Below, one piece after another: positions 7,967 through 17,153 of a stretch of 64,000 nucleotides of DNA. The stretch's first letter is position 1. The number at the start of each line of letters is the position of its first letter. Below the pieces are notes generated by a model. That model worked only from the letters and a program-made list of their open reading frames with translations. It was not told the DNA's origin and ran no database searches. The DNA is from Lachnospiraceae bacterium. GTDB lineage: Bacteria; Bacillota; Clostridia; Lachnospirales; Lachnospiraceae. The position numbers and the translations under genes were made by a program. The stretch covers positions 62,001-126,000 of the forward strand of contig CABIXN010000005.1 in NCBI GenBank assembly GCA_902362715.1. Reading direction: 5' to 3'.

Positions 7967-9094
7967 TTAATCCAGATAATCTTTTAACTTCCGGCTGCGG
8001 CTTGGATGGCGCAGCTTTCGCAGAGCTTTCGCCTCAATCTGGCGGATTCTCTCTCTTGTAACACTAAACTCTTTTCCCACTTCCTCTAATGTTCTTGCAC
8101 GCCCGTCATCCAGACCGAACCGAAGCCGCAGTACCTTCTGCTCTCTTTCTGTTAAGGTACCCAGCACCTCCACCAGCTGCTCTTTTAACAGGGTGAAAGC
8201 GGCTGCATCCGCCGGCACCGGAACATTATCATCCTGAATAAAATCTCCCAGGTGGCTGTCCTCTTCCTCTCCGATGGGCGTCTCTAAAGAAACAGGCTCC
8301 TGTGAAATTTTTAAGATTTCACGGACTCTCTCCACCGGCATGTCCATTTCTTCCGCAATTTCTTCCGGGCTTGGCTCACGGCCCAGCTCCTGAAGAAGCT
8401 GACGGGAAACACGGATTAATTTATTAATGGTTTCAACCATATGAACAGGGATCCGGATGGTTCTGGCCTGATCCGCAATGGCGCGGGTAATAGCCTGGCG
8501 GATCCACCAGGTAGCATACGTACTGAATTTATATCCTTTTCGATAATCAAACTTTTCCACTGCCTTAATCAGACCCAGATTTCCTTCCTGAATCAGATCC
8601 AAAAACAGCATACCTCTTCCCACATACCGCTTTGCGATGCTGACAACCAGACGCAGATTCGCCTCAGCCAGTCTTTTTTTCGCTTCCTGATCGCCTTCCT
8701 CCATTTTCTGAGCCAGCTCAATCTCTTCCTCTGCTGTCAAAAGGGGAACCTTCCCGATCTCTTTTAAATACATACGAACCGGGTCTTCAATGCTGACACC
8801 GTCAGGTACTGACAGGTCAATATTTTCAACCTCAATTTCATCTTCTTCGTCAATTAACACTTCTTCGTCATCGTCATCACTTGTGATTCGAAGGACATCA
8901 ATATTGTTCTGTTCCAGAAAATCAAGAATCTTATCAAACTGTTCAGCACCAAGTTCCATTTCTTTGAAATAGTCATTGATTTCCTGATATTCTAAAATAT
9001 TTTTCTTTTTCTTTGCCAGCGCAAGCAGCTCCTGAAGTTTCTGGGAAAATTTTGCCGCTTTTTCTGCTGTCTTCTGGTCCATATTTTCTGCCAT
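7967..9094 (-). CDS. rpoD: Primary sigma factor (sigma-70 / SigA)
   Basis: Housekeeping RNA polymerase sigma factor. Region 1.1 is reduced and acidic ([16 protein letters not shown]). Region 1.2/2 is at [25 protein letters not shown]. Region 2.3-2.4 is the canonical [20 protein letters not shown]. Region 3 includes [13 protein letters not shown]. Region 4.2 has the helix-turn-helix [31 protein letters not shown]. The ATG at 9094 is chosen because GGAAGG lies nine bases upstream; the ATG at 9103 directly abuts that site. The conserved dgt-dnaG-rpoD-trmK order supports identity as the primary factor. Confidence 0.97.
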   Translation of the reverse strand: MAENMDQKTAEKAAKFSQKLQELLALAKKKKNILEYQEINDYFKEMELGAEQFDKILDFLEQNNIDVLRITSDDDDEEVLIDEEDEIEVENIDLSVPDGVSIEDPVRMYLKEIGKVPLLTAEEEIELAQKMEEGDQEAKKRLAEANLRLVVSIAKRYVGRGMLFLDLIQEGNLGLIKAVEKFDYRKGYKFSTYATWWIRQAITRAIADQARTIRIPVHMVETINKLIRVSRQLLQELGREPSPEEIAEEMDMPVERVREILKISQEPVSLETPIGEEEDSHLGDFIQDDNVPVPADAAAFTLLKEQLVEVLGTLTEREQKVLRLRFGLDDGRARTLEEVGKEFSVTRERIRQIEAKALRKLRHPSRSRKLKDYLD

Positions 9095-9134
9095 TTTGTT
9101 CATCCTTCCATGAATTGTTTTTATTTTGTCCTAT

Positions 9135-10907
9135 TCAGCTTAAAATATGCAGATGCTTTATTGCATCCAGCTTTTTCTGGTCATCAATCACCTGCTGCAG
9201 TCCCGCAATATCTGTGGGGTCTAGATGTGCTGCCCGGTATTCCAGACTGTTTTTTTTGATTCGGACAATTGTCTCTGTCAGTGCTTTTTCTCTCTCTGCC
9301 TTGCTTTCCACCGGATATATTCTGGCGTTAAAAAGCGCGGCTGCTTCTTTTTGCTGTTCCTCATCCGTAAACCGGCTGATAATACCGGCCGGATTAATGT
9401 CTCCCTGATGATACTGCTCATACAGAATCCGGGCTGCCTCATAATACAAAGGCTCCGTAAAGTCATGAGGACTGATATACTGCTCAATCACCGGAAACAG
9501 CGATGTATCTTCAATCAGCCAGGTCAAAAGCAGTCTCTGGGACTGTTTCATGCCATCGGGCTTTTTCTCTTTTTGTATTCCGCTTTTTTTCGGCTTCTGT
9601 TTTGCTGCAGTATATCCTCTTGTCCCAAGATGCTTCACCATATTGCGGAGCTGTTCAAATCCAACCTGATATCTTTGGGCAACTGCCTCTATGTAATTTT
9701 CCCGCTCCAGCTCCTCTGAAAAATTCAGAATCTTTTGAGCTACCTGCCCAAAAAACGCTGTCTTGTCCTCCGGGTCACTCATATCGTAATCCCGCTCCAG
9801 CATACGTATTTCAAACAGAAAGCTGTTTTCCGCCTGATCAATCCGCTCCTGATACCCGTTGGCCCCTAAAGCCTTTATAAACTCATCCGGATCTTTATAG
9901 GGCGTCATATTGATAACCTTTGCAGTTAATCCCGCTTCCTTTAAGATGGGCAGTGCTCTTAAGGCCGCCTTCACTCCCGCCCCGTCGCTGTCAAAGGTTA
10001 AGTACACTTCTTTTGTATAACGCTTTAAGAGGCTGGCATGGCCGGAAGTAAATGCAGTCCCCAGAGACGCCACTGCATTATCAAATCCTGCCTGATGCAG
10101 CGCAATTACATCCATATAACCTTCGCACAAAAGAATCTGTGGCTTCTTGGACGTTCGGGCAAAATTAAGGCCGTACAAATTCCGGCTTTTGTCAAAAACT
10201 GCCGTTTCCGGGGAGTTCAGATATTTGGGCTCTCCTTGGCCCGTCACACGGCCGCCGAATCCAATCACACGGTTGTTGGCGTCCATAATAGGGAACATTG
10301 CCCGGTTCCAGAATTTATCATATCCTCCCCGCTTCTCATCAATAGTAACCAGTCCGCAGTCTTTTAAAACCGAATCCTCGTAACCCTGCCGTTTTAGATA
10401 CTGATATAAATCATTGCTGTATTTACTGGAATAACCAAGTCCAAAATGACGGATGGTTTCTTCTGAAAGCTCTCTTTTTTGAAAATATTCTCTGGCCGCC
10501 CTTCCCTGCTGGCTTTGCAGAAGCATATAGAAGTATTTAGCGGCTGTTTTATTGATTTCTAAAATCCTGGCCCTTTTATCTGCTTCCTGACGCTGCTTTG
10601 CAGTCATTTCCTTTTTAGGAAGCTCAATCCCTGCTCTTTGAGCCAGCAGTTCAAGCGCTTCGTGAAACGTATAATTTTCATACTGCATAATAAAAGTAAT
10701 CACATTTCCACCGGCCCCGCATCCAAAGCAATAGTACATCTGTTTACCGGGGGACACCGAAAACGAAGGGGTTTTTTCATTATGGAACGGACAAAGACCA
10801 AAATAGGTGCTTCCTTTTTTCTGGAGCCGGACATATCCTGATATTACATCTACAATATCATTCCGTGAACGTATTTCTTCTATTAATTCATCCGAATAAT
10901 AAGCCAT
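9135..10907 (-). CDS. dnaG: DNA primase
   Basis: Synthesises RNA primers at the replication fork. The 590-residue protein has all three parts. The N-terminal CHC2 zinc finger contains CPFHNEKTPSFSV and YYCFGCGAGGNVI (about 40-65). The Toprim catalytic core has EGYMDVIAL and TFDSDGAG (about 260-312). The C-terminal helicase-interaction domain is at about 440-590. The start has AAAGGAG five bases upstream. It lies between dgt (57-base gap) and rpoD (31-base gap). Confidence 0.97.
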   Translation of the reverse strand: MAYYSDELIEEIRSRNDIVDVISGYVRLQKKGSTYFGLCPFHNEKTPSFSVSPGKQMYYCFGCGAGGNVITFIMQYENYTFHEALELLAQRAGIELPKKEMTAKQRQEADKRARILEINKTAAKYFYMLLQSQQGRAAREYFQKRELSEETIRHFGLGYSSKYSNDLYQYLKRQGYEDSVLKDCGLVTIDEKRGGYDKFWNRAMFPIMDANNRVIGFGGRVTGQGEPKYLNSPETAVFDKSRNLYGLNFARTSKKPQILLCEGYMDVIALHQAGFDNAVASLGTAFTSGHASLLKRYTKEVYLTFDSDGAGVKAALRALPILKEAGLTAKVINMTPYKDPDEFIKALGANGYQERIDQAENSFLFEIRMLERDYDMSDPEDKTAFFGQVAQKILNFSEELERENYIEAVAQRYQVGFEQLRNMVKHLGTRGYTAAKQKPKKSGIQKEKKPDGMKQSQRLLLTWLIEDTSLFPVIEQYISPHDFTEPLYYEAARILYEQYHQGDINPAGIISRFTDEEQQKEAAALFNARIYPVESKAEREKALTETIVRIKKNSLEYRAAHLDPTDIAGLQQVIDDQKKLDAIKHLHILS

Positions 10908-10964
10908 GGCTGCTCCTTTCTGTTTTTATCCTGCCGGGAATATCCGCAGCATACAGGCGCTCTC

Positions 10965-11984
10965 TTAATACACCTGCCATGATTTCGGCATAAAATATTC
11001 CTGAAACTTTCCTATTGCATACTGATCCGTCATGCCCGCTATATAGTCTCCCACTACCCGGTCTTTACATTCACCCTGGTCAAGCATTTTCAGATACTGC
11101 TCCGGCATCAGCTCCGGATGTTCCATATAGTAGGAAAACAATCGTTCCAGCATTTCTTTTGCCTTTGCTTCCTCCCCTTTTGCTTTAGGATTTGTATAGA
11201 CATGATAAAACATAAATTTTCGAAGTCCCTGCATAGCAGCTTCTACATCTTTTGACATGCAGATCTCATTCTTCCCCTGGCTCTGTATAATTATATCGTG
11301 CACAAGGGTATCTAGACGAACTCTGCTAGACATCCCAAGAACCTCTCTGTACTCTGCCGGAATCTCTTCTTCTGTCATAACATGAGCACGAATGGCATCA
11401 TCAATGTCATGATGAATATATGCAATTTTATCCGACAGCCTGACAATTTTTCCCTCCAGGGTAGAGGGCATACAGCTTGTCTGATGATTCAAAATGCCGT
11501 CGCGGACTTCCCAGGTCAGATTTAAGCCCTTTCCTTCCCGCTCCAGCTTTTCTACAATCCTTACACTCTGCTCATTATGTTTAAACCCGCCGGCACACAC
11601 TTCATTTAATACAGCCTCCCCCGCATGCCCGAAAGGAGTATGCCCCAGATCATGGCCCAGCGCGATGGCCTCCACCAAATCCTCATTCAGACGCAGCGCT
11701 TTAGCTATCGTCCTGGCATTCTGGGATACTTCCAGCGTATGTGTCAGCCGCGTCCTGTAATGATCTCCCTTGGGAGATAAAAATACCTGGGTTTTATGCT
11801 TCAGTCTTCGAAAGGATTTACAGTGAAGGATTCTGTCTCTGTCCCGCTGAAACACAGGCCGGATATCGCATTCCTCTTCTTTACTGTCCCGCCCTTTTGA
11901 ATTTTCACTCAACGTGGCAAAAGGACTTAAATAAGTTCGCTCCAGCAATTCCATCTGTTCACGTACAATCATGGCTGCCACCAT
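10965..11984 (-). CDS. dgt: dGTP triphosphohydrolase-like HD protein
   Basis: HD-superfamily phosphohydrolase related to dGTPases, which cleave dNTPs to nucleoside and triphosphate. The metal-binding residues are visible in RTRLTHTLEVSQ, HDLGHTPFGHAGE and the distal DKIAYIHHDIDD. At 339 residues it is the shorter type common in Firmicutes, for which dGTP specificity is not always proven. It is the first gene of the dnaG-rpoD operon. Start ATG 11984 has GGATAAGG close by; ATG 11972 is a possible alternative. Confidence 0.85.
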   Translation of the reverse strand: MVAAMIVREQMELLERTYLSPFATLSENSKGRDSKEEECDIRPVFQRDRDRILHCKSFRRLKHKTQVFLSPKGDHYRTRLTHTLEVSQNARTIAKALRLNEDLVEAIALGHDLGHTPFGHAGEAVLNEVCAGGFKHNEQSVRIVEKLEREGKGLNLTWEVRDGILNHQTSCMPSTLEGKIVRLSDKIAYIHHDIDDAIRAHVMTEEEIPAEYREVLGMSSRVRLDTLVHDIIIQSQGKNEICMSKDVEAAMQGLRKFMFYHVYTNPKAKGEEAKAKEMLERLFSYYMEHPELMPEQYLKMLDQGECKDRVVGDYIAGMTDQYAIGKFQEYFMPKSWQVY

Positions 11985-12089
11985 CCTTATCCAACATATC
12001 TCTGGTATTGTTTTAATTAAAAACGGAACTCCTATTTTATATATTCTGTGCCGACGCTGGATTTCCTTTATTTTTTCTTAAAAATAGTA

Positions 12090-12878
12090 TTAAAAATCTG
12101 CTTTTCGTAAAAATTGCCTTAATCTAACGGCCATATGCTCACAATTTTTGTACCTTTTGCCCGGGTTTTCAGACAAACAGCCTGACAAAATCCTGTCCAG
12201 TTTTCTAGAGACAATTCTGTGTCCCGAATAATCCTTAAGTTTTTCCACCTGTTTTGGTTCCAGTCCCGAAATCAGAAAATACCCCAGCACCCCCAGTCCG
12301 TAAATATCCGCCCGGATATCCGGCACTGCTGTCCCATGACACAATTCCGGCGCAGCATACCCTATAGTTCCCTTCCATATCCCTGGGGACACATCAGAAT
12401 GCTGCTGATATGCCGCGCCAAAATCTATAAGGGTCAGTTTTCCATCATCCTTCAGCATAATATTTTCCGGTTTCAGATCACAGAAAATAACCGGAGGCAT
12501 CATATTGTGCAGGTAATCCAGCGTCCCACACAGCTGCAGCAGCCACTTTGCCGCAGTCTGCTCAAAAACAGGTCCATATTTATGAATATATGCCAGAAGA
12601 GATATTCCATGAATGTAATCTGTAAGGATGCAGATTCTCCTGGAATCTTCAAAAACATCTATAATTTTAACAGCTCCCGGCGTATCAAGCTGTGTCAGTA
12701 TCTGTATCTCACGGGCTGCATCCTGCTTCACCCGGCAGTCTGTCCCGCCGCCGGAATATATGCCGATTATTTTAGCCGCCCATCTCTTTTTCAGCTTCCG
12801 GTCTCTCACAAGAAAAACATCAGAGGTACTTCCGGAACCAATCTTTCGTATAATCTCGTATTTATCTTCAAACAGCAT
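12090..12878 (-). CDS. Ser/Thr protein kinase, catalytic domain only
   Basis: Eukaryotic-like kinase of 262 residues. It shows the glycine loop GSGSTSDVF (14-22), ATP lysine K36 (AAKII), catalytic loop FCDLKPENIML, DFG motif (LTLIDFGAA) and AAPE. The HRD motif is changed to FCD, so the catalytic Asp is kept but the Arg that normally clamps the activation loop is missing. There are no PASTA, FHA or membrane segments. ATG 12878 is chosen because AAAAGAGGTC precedes it; the upstream in-frame extension has no such site. A TATAAT lies just before the site. No matching phosphatase gene is nearby. Targets unknown. Confidence 0.85.
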   Translation of the reverse strand: MLFEDKYEIIRKIGSGSTSDVFLVRDRKLKKRWAAKIIGIYSGGGTDCRVKQDAAREIQILTQLDTPGAVKIIDVFEDSRRICILTDYIHGISLLAYIHKYGPVFEQTAAKWLLQLCGTLDYLHNMMPPVIFCDLKPENIMLKDDGKLTLIDFGAAYQQHSDVSPGIWKGTIGYAAPELCHGTAVPDIRADIYGLGVLGYFLISGLEPKQVEKLKDYSGHRIVSRKLDRILSGCLSENPGKRYKNCEHMAVRLRQFLRKADF

Positions 12879-13165
12879 CAGTCTGACCTCTTTTCTATTA
12901 TATATATCATACTTTAACAAACGGAAGCGGTTGAAAAACAAGCCGCCTAAAAAATACAGGATAAATGTTCCAAAAGGAGTGAAGTAAATGATCTGCTCTG
13001 TGGAATGCAGCCAGGTGTCTGCAGATTTTCCCGCAAAGCAGTAAGAATGCAAAAGAATTGCCTTTACATGTCACGAAAAAACGAAAAGAAATAGATAATG
13101 GGCAGCTGTCAAAAGTACAGATTATCTAACTTGCCTCTTTTTCTGCCCCTTTTTTCATATCTAAA

Positions 13166-13211
13166 AATAAAAAACGGCCGGAACCGCTGATTTCTCAACA
13201 ACTCCGACCGT
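13166..13211 (-). terminator. Terminator of the tRNA-Leu operon
   Basis: On the minus strand ACGGTCGGA pairs with TCCGGCCGT (one G-U) and is followed by TTTTTATTTTT, about ten bases after the mature 3' end of the distal tRNA. Confidence 0.9.
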
Positions 13212-13219
13212 CTATGCAG

Positions 13220-13304
13220 TGCAGGAAAAGGGACTTGAACCCTCATGAACGCAATGTTCACACGGACCTGAACCGTGCGCGTCTGCCAATTCCGCCATTC
13301 CTGC
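13220..13304 (-). tRNA. tRNA-Leu (anticodon CAG)
   Basis: An 85-nt type II tRNA on the minus strand. The acceptor stem GCAGGAA/TTCCTGC closes it, with discriminator A. The anticodon stem CACGG/CCGTG holds the loop TTCAGGT, giving anticodon CAG. It has a long variable arm and the T-loop GTTCAAGTC. CCA is not encoded. Confidence 0.96.
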
Positions 13305-13308
13305 CCAA

Positions 13309-13393
13309 TGCGGAAGATGGGACTTGAACCCACACGACTGCAATAGTCACAAGATCCTTAGTCTTGCTCGTCTGCCAGTTCCGACACTTCCGC
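13309..13393 (-). tRNA. tRNA-Leu (anticodon AAG)
   Basis: An 85-nt type II tRNA on the minus strand, four bases before the other leucine tRNA. The acceptor stem is GCGGAAG/CTTCCGC. The anticodon stem CAAGA/TCTTG holds the loop CTAAGGA, giving anticodon AAG, whose first A may be edited to inosine. It has the long variable arm typical of leucine tRNAs. Confidence 0.96.
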
Positions 13394-13426
13394 AAACTTT
13401 TTGTGCCGTGTCTTACCGACTTGACT

Positions 13427-13455
13427 ATAATACCAAACCACCCAAAATATGTCAA
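13427..13455 (-). promoter_or_regulatory. Promoter of the tRNA-Leu pair
   Basis: Perfect TTGACA (13450-13455) and TATTAT (13427-13432) on the minus strand, 17 bases apart, about 34 bases before the first tRNA. Confidence 0.92.
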
Positions 13456-13488
13456 CAGTTTTTTTTACATTTTTCTATTTCTATTACG

Positions 13489-13517
13489 TTCTCAAATCCC
13501 GGCAGGAATGATATAAT
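13489..13517 (+). promoter_or_regulatory. Promoter of the sortase gene
   Basis: TTCTCA (13489-13494), 17-base spacer, perfect TATAAT (13512-13517). It lies about 36 bases before the sortase ATG and is divergent from the tRNA promoter. Confidence 0.7.
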
Positions 13518-13552
13518 AAACATCTAGATAACAGAAAGGATTCACGCATTCA

Positions 13553-14299
13553 ATGAGTAAACAAAAAAACAAAAAACCGGGACATGTTGTTCTAACGATT
13601 ATACTGGTTATATGTATTATTATCTTTTGTATTTCCGCCTGGCAGCTGTATAAAATATTCAGCAATTATCATAAAAGCGATACCGAATACAAGCAAATTC
13701 AAACAGATGTAACCTCAGAAACCGATGACAGCTTTTCTGTAGATTTTGAAAAACTGCAGAAACAAAATCCGGACTGTATCGGCTGGATCCGTTTTGAACA
13801 TCTGGATATCAGCTATCCCATTATGCAGGGAAATGATAATGACTATTACCTTCACCGCACTTTTGAAAAGACAAATCTGGCTGCTGGAAGTATTTTTATG
13901 GATTATCAAAACGCCAGCGATTTTTCTGATATGAATACATTTATCTTCGGCCATAATATGAAAAACGATTCCATGTTCGGACTTCTGGGTGATTTTAAGG
14001 ATGAAAGTACGTATAAAGAAAATCCTTATTTTTGGATTTATACCCCAAAAGCGGCGTATCGGTATGATATCTTCTCCTGCTATGTAGCAGATGCAGATAC
14101 AGATACCTATACCATCTATCATGGTGAAAGTGAAGACTATACCGCATACATTCAGAAGCTGAAAAACAACTCTGCATATCCCATTGATGTGGATGTAGAC
14201 GGTTCTGATAAAATCATAACATTATCTACCTGTACCGCATCCGGCTATGACTACAGATATATTGTCAACGGAGTTCTTGCAGAAACGGTGAACTATTAA
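13553..14299 (+). CDS. srtB: Class B sortase
   Basis: Membrane-anchored transpeptidase that cuts a sorting signal and links the protein to the cell wall. The 248-residue protein has an N-terminal membrane anchor (about residues 12-34), then a SrtB catalytic domain. The catalytic His is in FIFGHNM (about 133), the Cys in LSTCT (about 227) and the Arg in YRYIV (about 235). Class B features are DCIGWIRFEHLDISYPIMQG and the family-typical YYLHR. GAAAGGA lies 12 bases before the ATG. No obvious sorting-signal substrate is encoded next to it. Confidence 0.92.
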   Translation: MSKQKNKKPGHVVLTIILVICIIIFCISAWQLYKIFSNYHKSDTEYKQIQTDVTSETDDSFSVDFEKLQKQNPDCIGWIRFEHLDISYPIMQGNDNDYYLHRTFEKTNLAAGSIFMDYQNASDFSDMNTFIFGHNMKNDSMFGLLGDFKDESTYKENPYFWIYTPKAAYRYDIFSCYVADADTDTYTIYHGESEDYTAYIQKLKNNSAYPIDVDVDGSDKIITLSTCTASGYDYRYIVNGVLAETVNY

Positions 14300-14339
14300 T
14301 CAGTTACAGGACACCCGGCAACGGACAGAGCAGTACATG

Positions 14340-14436
14340 CCGCCGCAGTGCGATCTGCAGCGGAGCGTTTTTTGCTCTATAGGAATCGGTACGTTTCAGC
14401 TTTATCACAACACAGTATTTCCTATAGAGTAAAAAA
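14340..14436 (+). repeat. Intergenic repeat element, copy 2
   Basis: Second copy of the ~98-bp element described at 5032. The left hairpin here is stronger (CCGCCGCAG against CTGCAGCGG, one mismatch), followed by AGCGTTTTTT, so it can terminate sortase transcription. The inverted repeat and conserved centre are kept, with a T-to-G change after GGTAC. The right-end A-run is shared with the terminator of the convergent gene. Confidence 0.88.
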
Positions 14437-14460
14437 CCTGCAGTATGAATCTACTGCAGG
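14431..14460 (-). terminator. Terminator of the small export protein gene
   Basis: On the minus strand CCTGCAGT and ACTGCAGG form a perfect 8-bp stem followed by TTTTTT, which belongs to the end of repeat copy 2. Confidence 0.9.
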
Positions 14461-14470
14461 AAATGCACAT

Positions 14471-14938
14471 TTATATATATTTATCAAGCACAGTGAAAAC
14501 GCCTTTACTTGCCAGTGCCATAATCAGTCCCGAAATAAGATTTCCGCCAAGGACACTGAGAATAATCAGCTTTGGCTTAATATTCAAAACCCCTGCCAGA
14601 ATGGATCCCGTCCATGTTCCGGTTCCGGGAATAGGAACCGCTACATAAATAAATATCGCAAGGGGACCAAATTTCTTGATCTTTTCATGGTTATTAGACG
14701 CCATTCGGTCCATCCACCCTATGAATCTGCGAAAAAGCTTTCGTTCCTTACAATACCGGTAAAACCAGTTTGTTACAAATGCAAGAAAACACACAACGAA
14801 CGTACTTCCCACAAGCGCTGCCACATAAGACACAACCGGTCTTAATCCAAGCGCTACGCCAAAAGGGATTGCGCCTTTCACTTCTACTGCCGGTATCATA
14901 GATACTAAAATTGTAAACACTATCTGTCGAATAATCAT
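14471..14938 (-). CDS. Small multidrug-export-type membrane protein (COG2426)
   Basis: A 155-residue integral membrane protein with about four to five hydrophobic segments. It has the family signatures IPAVEVKGAIPFGVALG near the N-terminus and VPIPGTGTWTGSILAG in the second half. The family was named for small multidrug export, but transport substrates are poorly established. ATG 14938 is preferred because ACGGAGGA lies ten bases upstream; the longer frame from 14980 has no site. Confidence 0.75.
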   Translation of the reverse strand: MIIRQIVFTILVSMIPAVEVKGAIPFGVALGLRPVVSYVAALVGSTFVVCFLAFVTNWFYRYCKERKLFRRFIGWMDRMASNNHEKIKKFGPLAIFIYVAVPIPGTGTWTGSILAGVLNIKPKLIILSVLGGNLISGLIMALASKGVFTVLDKYI

Positions 14939-15064
14939 TTCATTTGTTCCTCCGTACTTATTTTTACCAATTTTCATCATTCTTGTAAAGTACGTTCAGA
15001 AAATATTAATAAAAATATATAAATTTAAGTCTCGCTCTTAAGTCATCCCCCATCTGATATATAA

Positions 15065-16006
15065 TTATAACCGCTCCGGAACAGGATGAAAATTTTTAAG
15101 CTCTTCTAACACCTCATCCCTGAATGGAATAGAGTTTTGAGCTCCTGGTCTGGTTACTGCAATAGATGACGCCATATTTCCAAACCTGCAGGCTTCCGAA
15201 ATCTCTTTCCCTTCTGCCAGAGACACCAGAAATCCCGCATTAAAAGTATCCCCGGCTGCAGTTGTATCTACCGGACGACATGGTCTTGTGGGATACCGCA
15301 GAGCCTGTTCATGATTTACAACCACAACCCCCTCTTCCCCGACAGTTACAAGTACATTCTGCACACCTTTTTCCAGCAGCTTTTCTGCCGCCAGACGAAT
15401 CTGCTGCATATTTGTAACCGGCATACCGGTCAGCGTCATAAGTTCTGTTTCATTGGGCGTTATAAAGTACAGACCTCTCCATATATCATCAGGAAGGGAA
15501 TCCGGTGCCGGTGCAGGGTTTAGAACCACTTTTTTCCCAAGCTCCTGTCCGCGTCTGACTGCATAAAATACTGCGTCGTAGGGAATCTCCATCTGAAGCA
15601 GAATATAATCACACCCTTGAAACAGCCTGTCATGTTCCTTTAGGTAGTCCACACTGCAGGCCTCGTTGGCCCCGGGCGCCACAACAATGCAGTTATTTCC
15701 TCTCTCATTAATATAAATTACTGCCGTCCCGGTAGCTCTGTCTTCACTTATGTGAAGATTTGAAACAGATACCCCTGCATTTTTGAGCCCCTGGTACTGC
15801 ATATCGCCAAAATTATCCCGGCCAATGCTTCCAAGCATAACAACCTGGCCACCCAGCTTTCCAGCTGCGCACGCCTGATTGGCGCCCTTTCCTCCATTGG
15901 AAAAGGTAAGATTTTCTCCTAAAATCGTCTGTCCTTCTAACGGCATTTCTTTTACATGAACGGACTGATCCATATTCAAACTTCCAATAACAAGTATTTT
16001 CCCCAT
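15065..16006 (-). CDS. rbsK: Ribokinase
   Basis: PfkB-family kinase making ribose-5-phosphate from ribose. The 313-residue protein has the start VIGSLNMDQSVHV, the di-glycine hinge FSNGGKGANQACAA and the catalytic-base/anion-hole motif DTTAAGDTFNAGF. MEIPYDAV and NPAPA are typical of ribokinases rather than fructokinases. It lies 10 bases after the Nudix gene with no ribose transporter nearby, so it may serve nucleoside salvage. Confidence 0.88.
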   Translation of the reverse strand: MGKILVIGSLNMDQSVHVKEMPLEGQTILGENLTFSNGGKGANQACAAGKLGGQVVMLGSIGRDNFGDMQYQGLKNAGVSVSNLHISEDRATGTAVIYINERGNNCIVVAPGANEACSVDYLKEHDRLFQGCDYILLQMEIPYDAVFYAVRRGQELGKKVVLNPAPAPDSLPDDIWRGLYFITPNETELMTLTGMPVTNMQQIRLAAEKLLEKGVQNVLVTVGEEGVVVVNHEQALRYPTRPCRPVDTTAAGDTFNAGFLVSLAEGKEISEACRFGNMASSIAVTRPGAQNSIPFRDEVLEELKNFHPVPERL

Positions 16007-16016
16007 TTTTTCCTCC

Positions 16017-16559
16017 CTACATCTGTGATTTTAGTAACTCTAGTTCTTCTGGTACAATGCTGTGAAGAAAAGAATTATGCTTCACTTTCTCACAGCATTC
16101 CTGATAATCCATCCACAAAACCGATTCTAGTTCTTCTTTCTGTATCCGGATTTCATCTGTCTGTATATCCTTCCATAGAACATAAATATTACTGACCTGA
16201 CAATCTTTAAATGGCTTCCCGTGAAACTGTGCCTCTGTGTAAAATTTTCTCTGCCCGCAAAAAATCAGTTCTTTTGGCTGCGCTTTTATTCCCAGTTCTT
16301 CATCTAGTTCCCTCAGGGCAGATGTTAAAAAATCCATTCCCGCGGGTATATGCCCGGCACTTGAAATATCATAACAGCCCGGAAACGATTCCTTTTGCAG
16401 TCCTCTTTTCTGAAGCAGAACCTGCACACGCCCATTTTTTCTTCTCAGTATCCACACATGAGAAGTCCGGTGTCGAAGCCCCATTTTGTGAACTACAGCC
16501 CTCTCCTGTATTTCCCCGGTAGGATTCCCGTTTTTATCTACAATATCTAAAAATTCCAT
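16017..16559 (-). CDS. Nudix hydrolase (YfcD/IPP-isomerase-like group)
   Basis: A 180-residue Nudix hydrolase. The Nudix box is GHIPAGMDFLTSALRELDEELG, recognisable by its GX5 spacing, RELDEE core and following G (about residues 68-90). The N-terminal EFLDIVDKNGNPTG and HRTSHVWILRRKNG place it among cytosolic Nudix proteins related to isopentenyl-diphosphate isomerase, whose substrates are mostly unknown. It is the first gene of a two-gene unit with ribokinase. Confidence 0.8.
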   Translation of the reverse strand: MEFLDIVDKNGNPTGEIQERAVVHKMGLRHRTSHVWILRRKNGRVQVLLQKRGLQKESFPGCYDISSAGHIPAGMDFLTSALRELDEELGIKAQPKELIFCGQRKFYTEAQFHGKPFKDCQVSNIYVLWKDIQTDEIRIQKEELESVLWMDYQECCEKVKHNSFLHSIVPEELELLKSQM

Positions 16560-16656
16560 ATTTTCTTCCTGCCAATTTTATATTAAACTAATGTTATTCT
16601 AACTGATTCTGTCAAAAAAACCAATCACTGTTTACCACAATTTGGAGGTATTTATC

Positions 16657-17133
16657 ATGAAATTGTTAATATTATCTGATTCACACAGAAATATTCAAAA
16701 TATGGTTCAGGCAGTCCGGCTGGAGGAGCCTGATCTTATGATACATCTGGGGGACCATTATCAGGATGCCATGGAATTAAAACGCCTGTTTTCAGACATT
16801 CCCTTAGAAGCAGTTGCTGGAAACTGCGATTTTGGCCAAAAACCTAGCGAAAAGCTGATTACAGTACATAAAAAACAGATACTTCTCTGTCACGGACATA
16901 ATCAGCATGTAAAATGCGGGCTTTTAAATCTGGAATATGCCGCCAGAGAAAAACAGGCTGATATTGTCCTGTTCGGCCACACACACCGGATCTTTTGTGA
17001 ACAGCACAATCAGCTGGCTATACTAAATCCCGGCAGTATCGGTGATCCAAGATACCCCGGCAGGCCCTCTTACGGCCTGGTTTTCATAGAAGAAGACAGC
17101 ATTTTTTTGCAAACTCAGTTTCTATCTCTGTAA
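16657..17133 (+). CDS. YfcE/MJ0936-type metallophosphodiesterase
   Basis: A 158-residue calcineurin-like phosphoesterase. Metal ligands are seen in LSDSHRN, HLGDHYQD, GNCD, LCHGH and FGHTH (GHTH at about residue 110), with LNPGSIGDPR at the end. Members hydrolyse phosphodiesters in vitro; the cellular substrate is unclear. ATG 16657 is chosen because TTTGGAGGT lies seven bases upstream. dinB starts 20 bases after its stop, suggesting co-transcription. Confidence 0.85.
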   Translation: MKLLILSDSHRNIQNMVQAVRLEEPDLMIHLGDHYQDAMELKRLFSDIPLEAVAGNCDFGQKPSEKLITVHKKQILLCHGHNQHVKCGLLNLEYAAREKQADIVLFGHTHRIFCEQHNQLAILNPGSIGDPRYPGRPSYGLVFIEEDSIFLQTQFLSL

Positions 17134-17153
17134 AACTGTACAAAGGAGCTTTT

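Noticed and set aside
12879..13052. N-terminal extension of the Ser/Thr kinase with a hydrophobic segment
   Set aside because: The extension has no ribosome binding site, whereas the internal ATG at 12878 has AAAAGAGGTC and begins right before the kinase glycine loop.
13109..13455. Two overlapping minus-strand open frames across the tRNA genes
   Set aside because: Both read through the two leucine tRNAs and their terminator, so they are chance frames.
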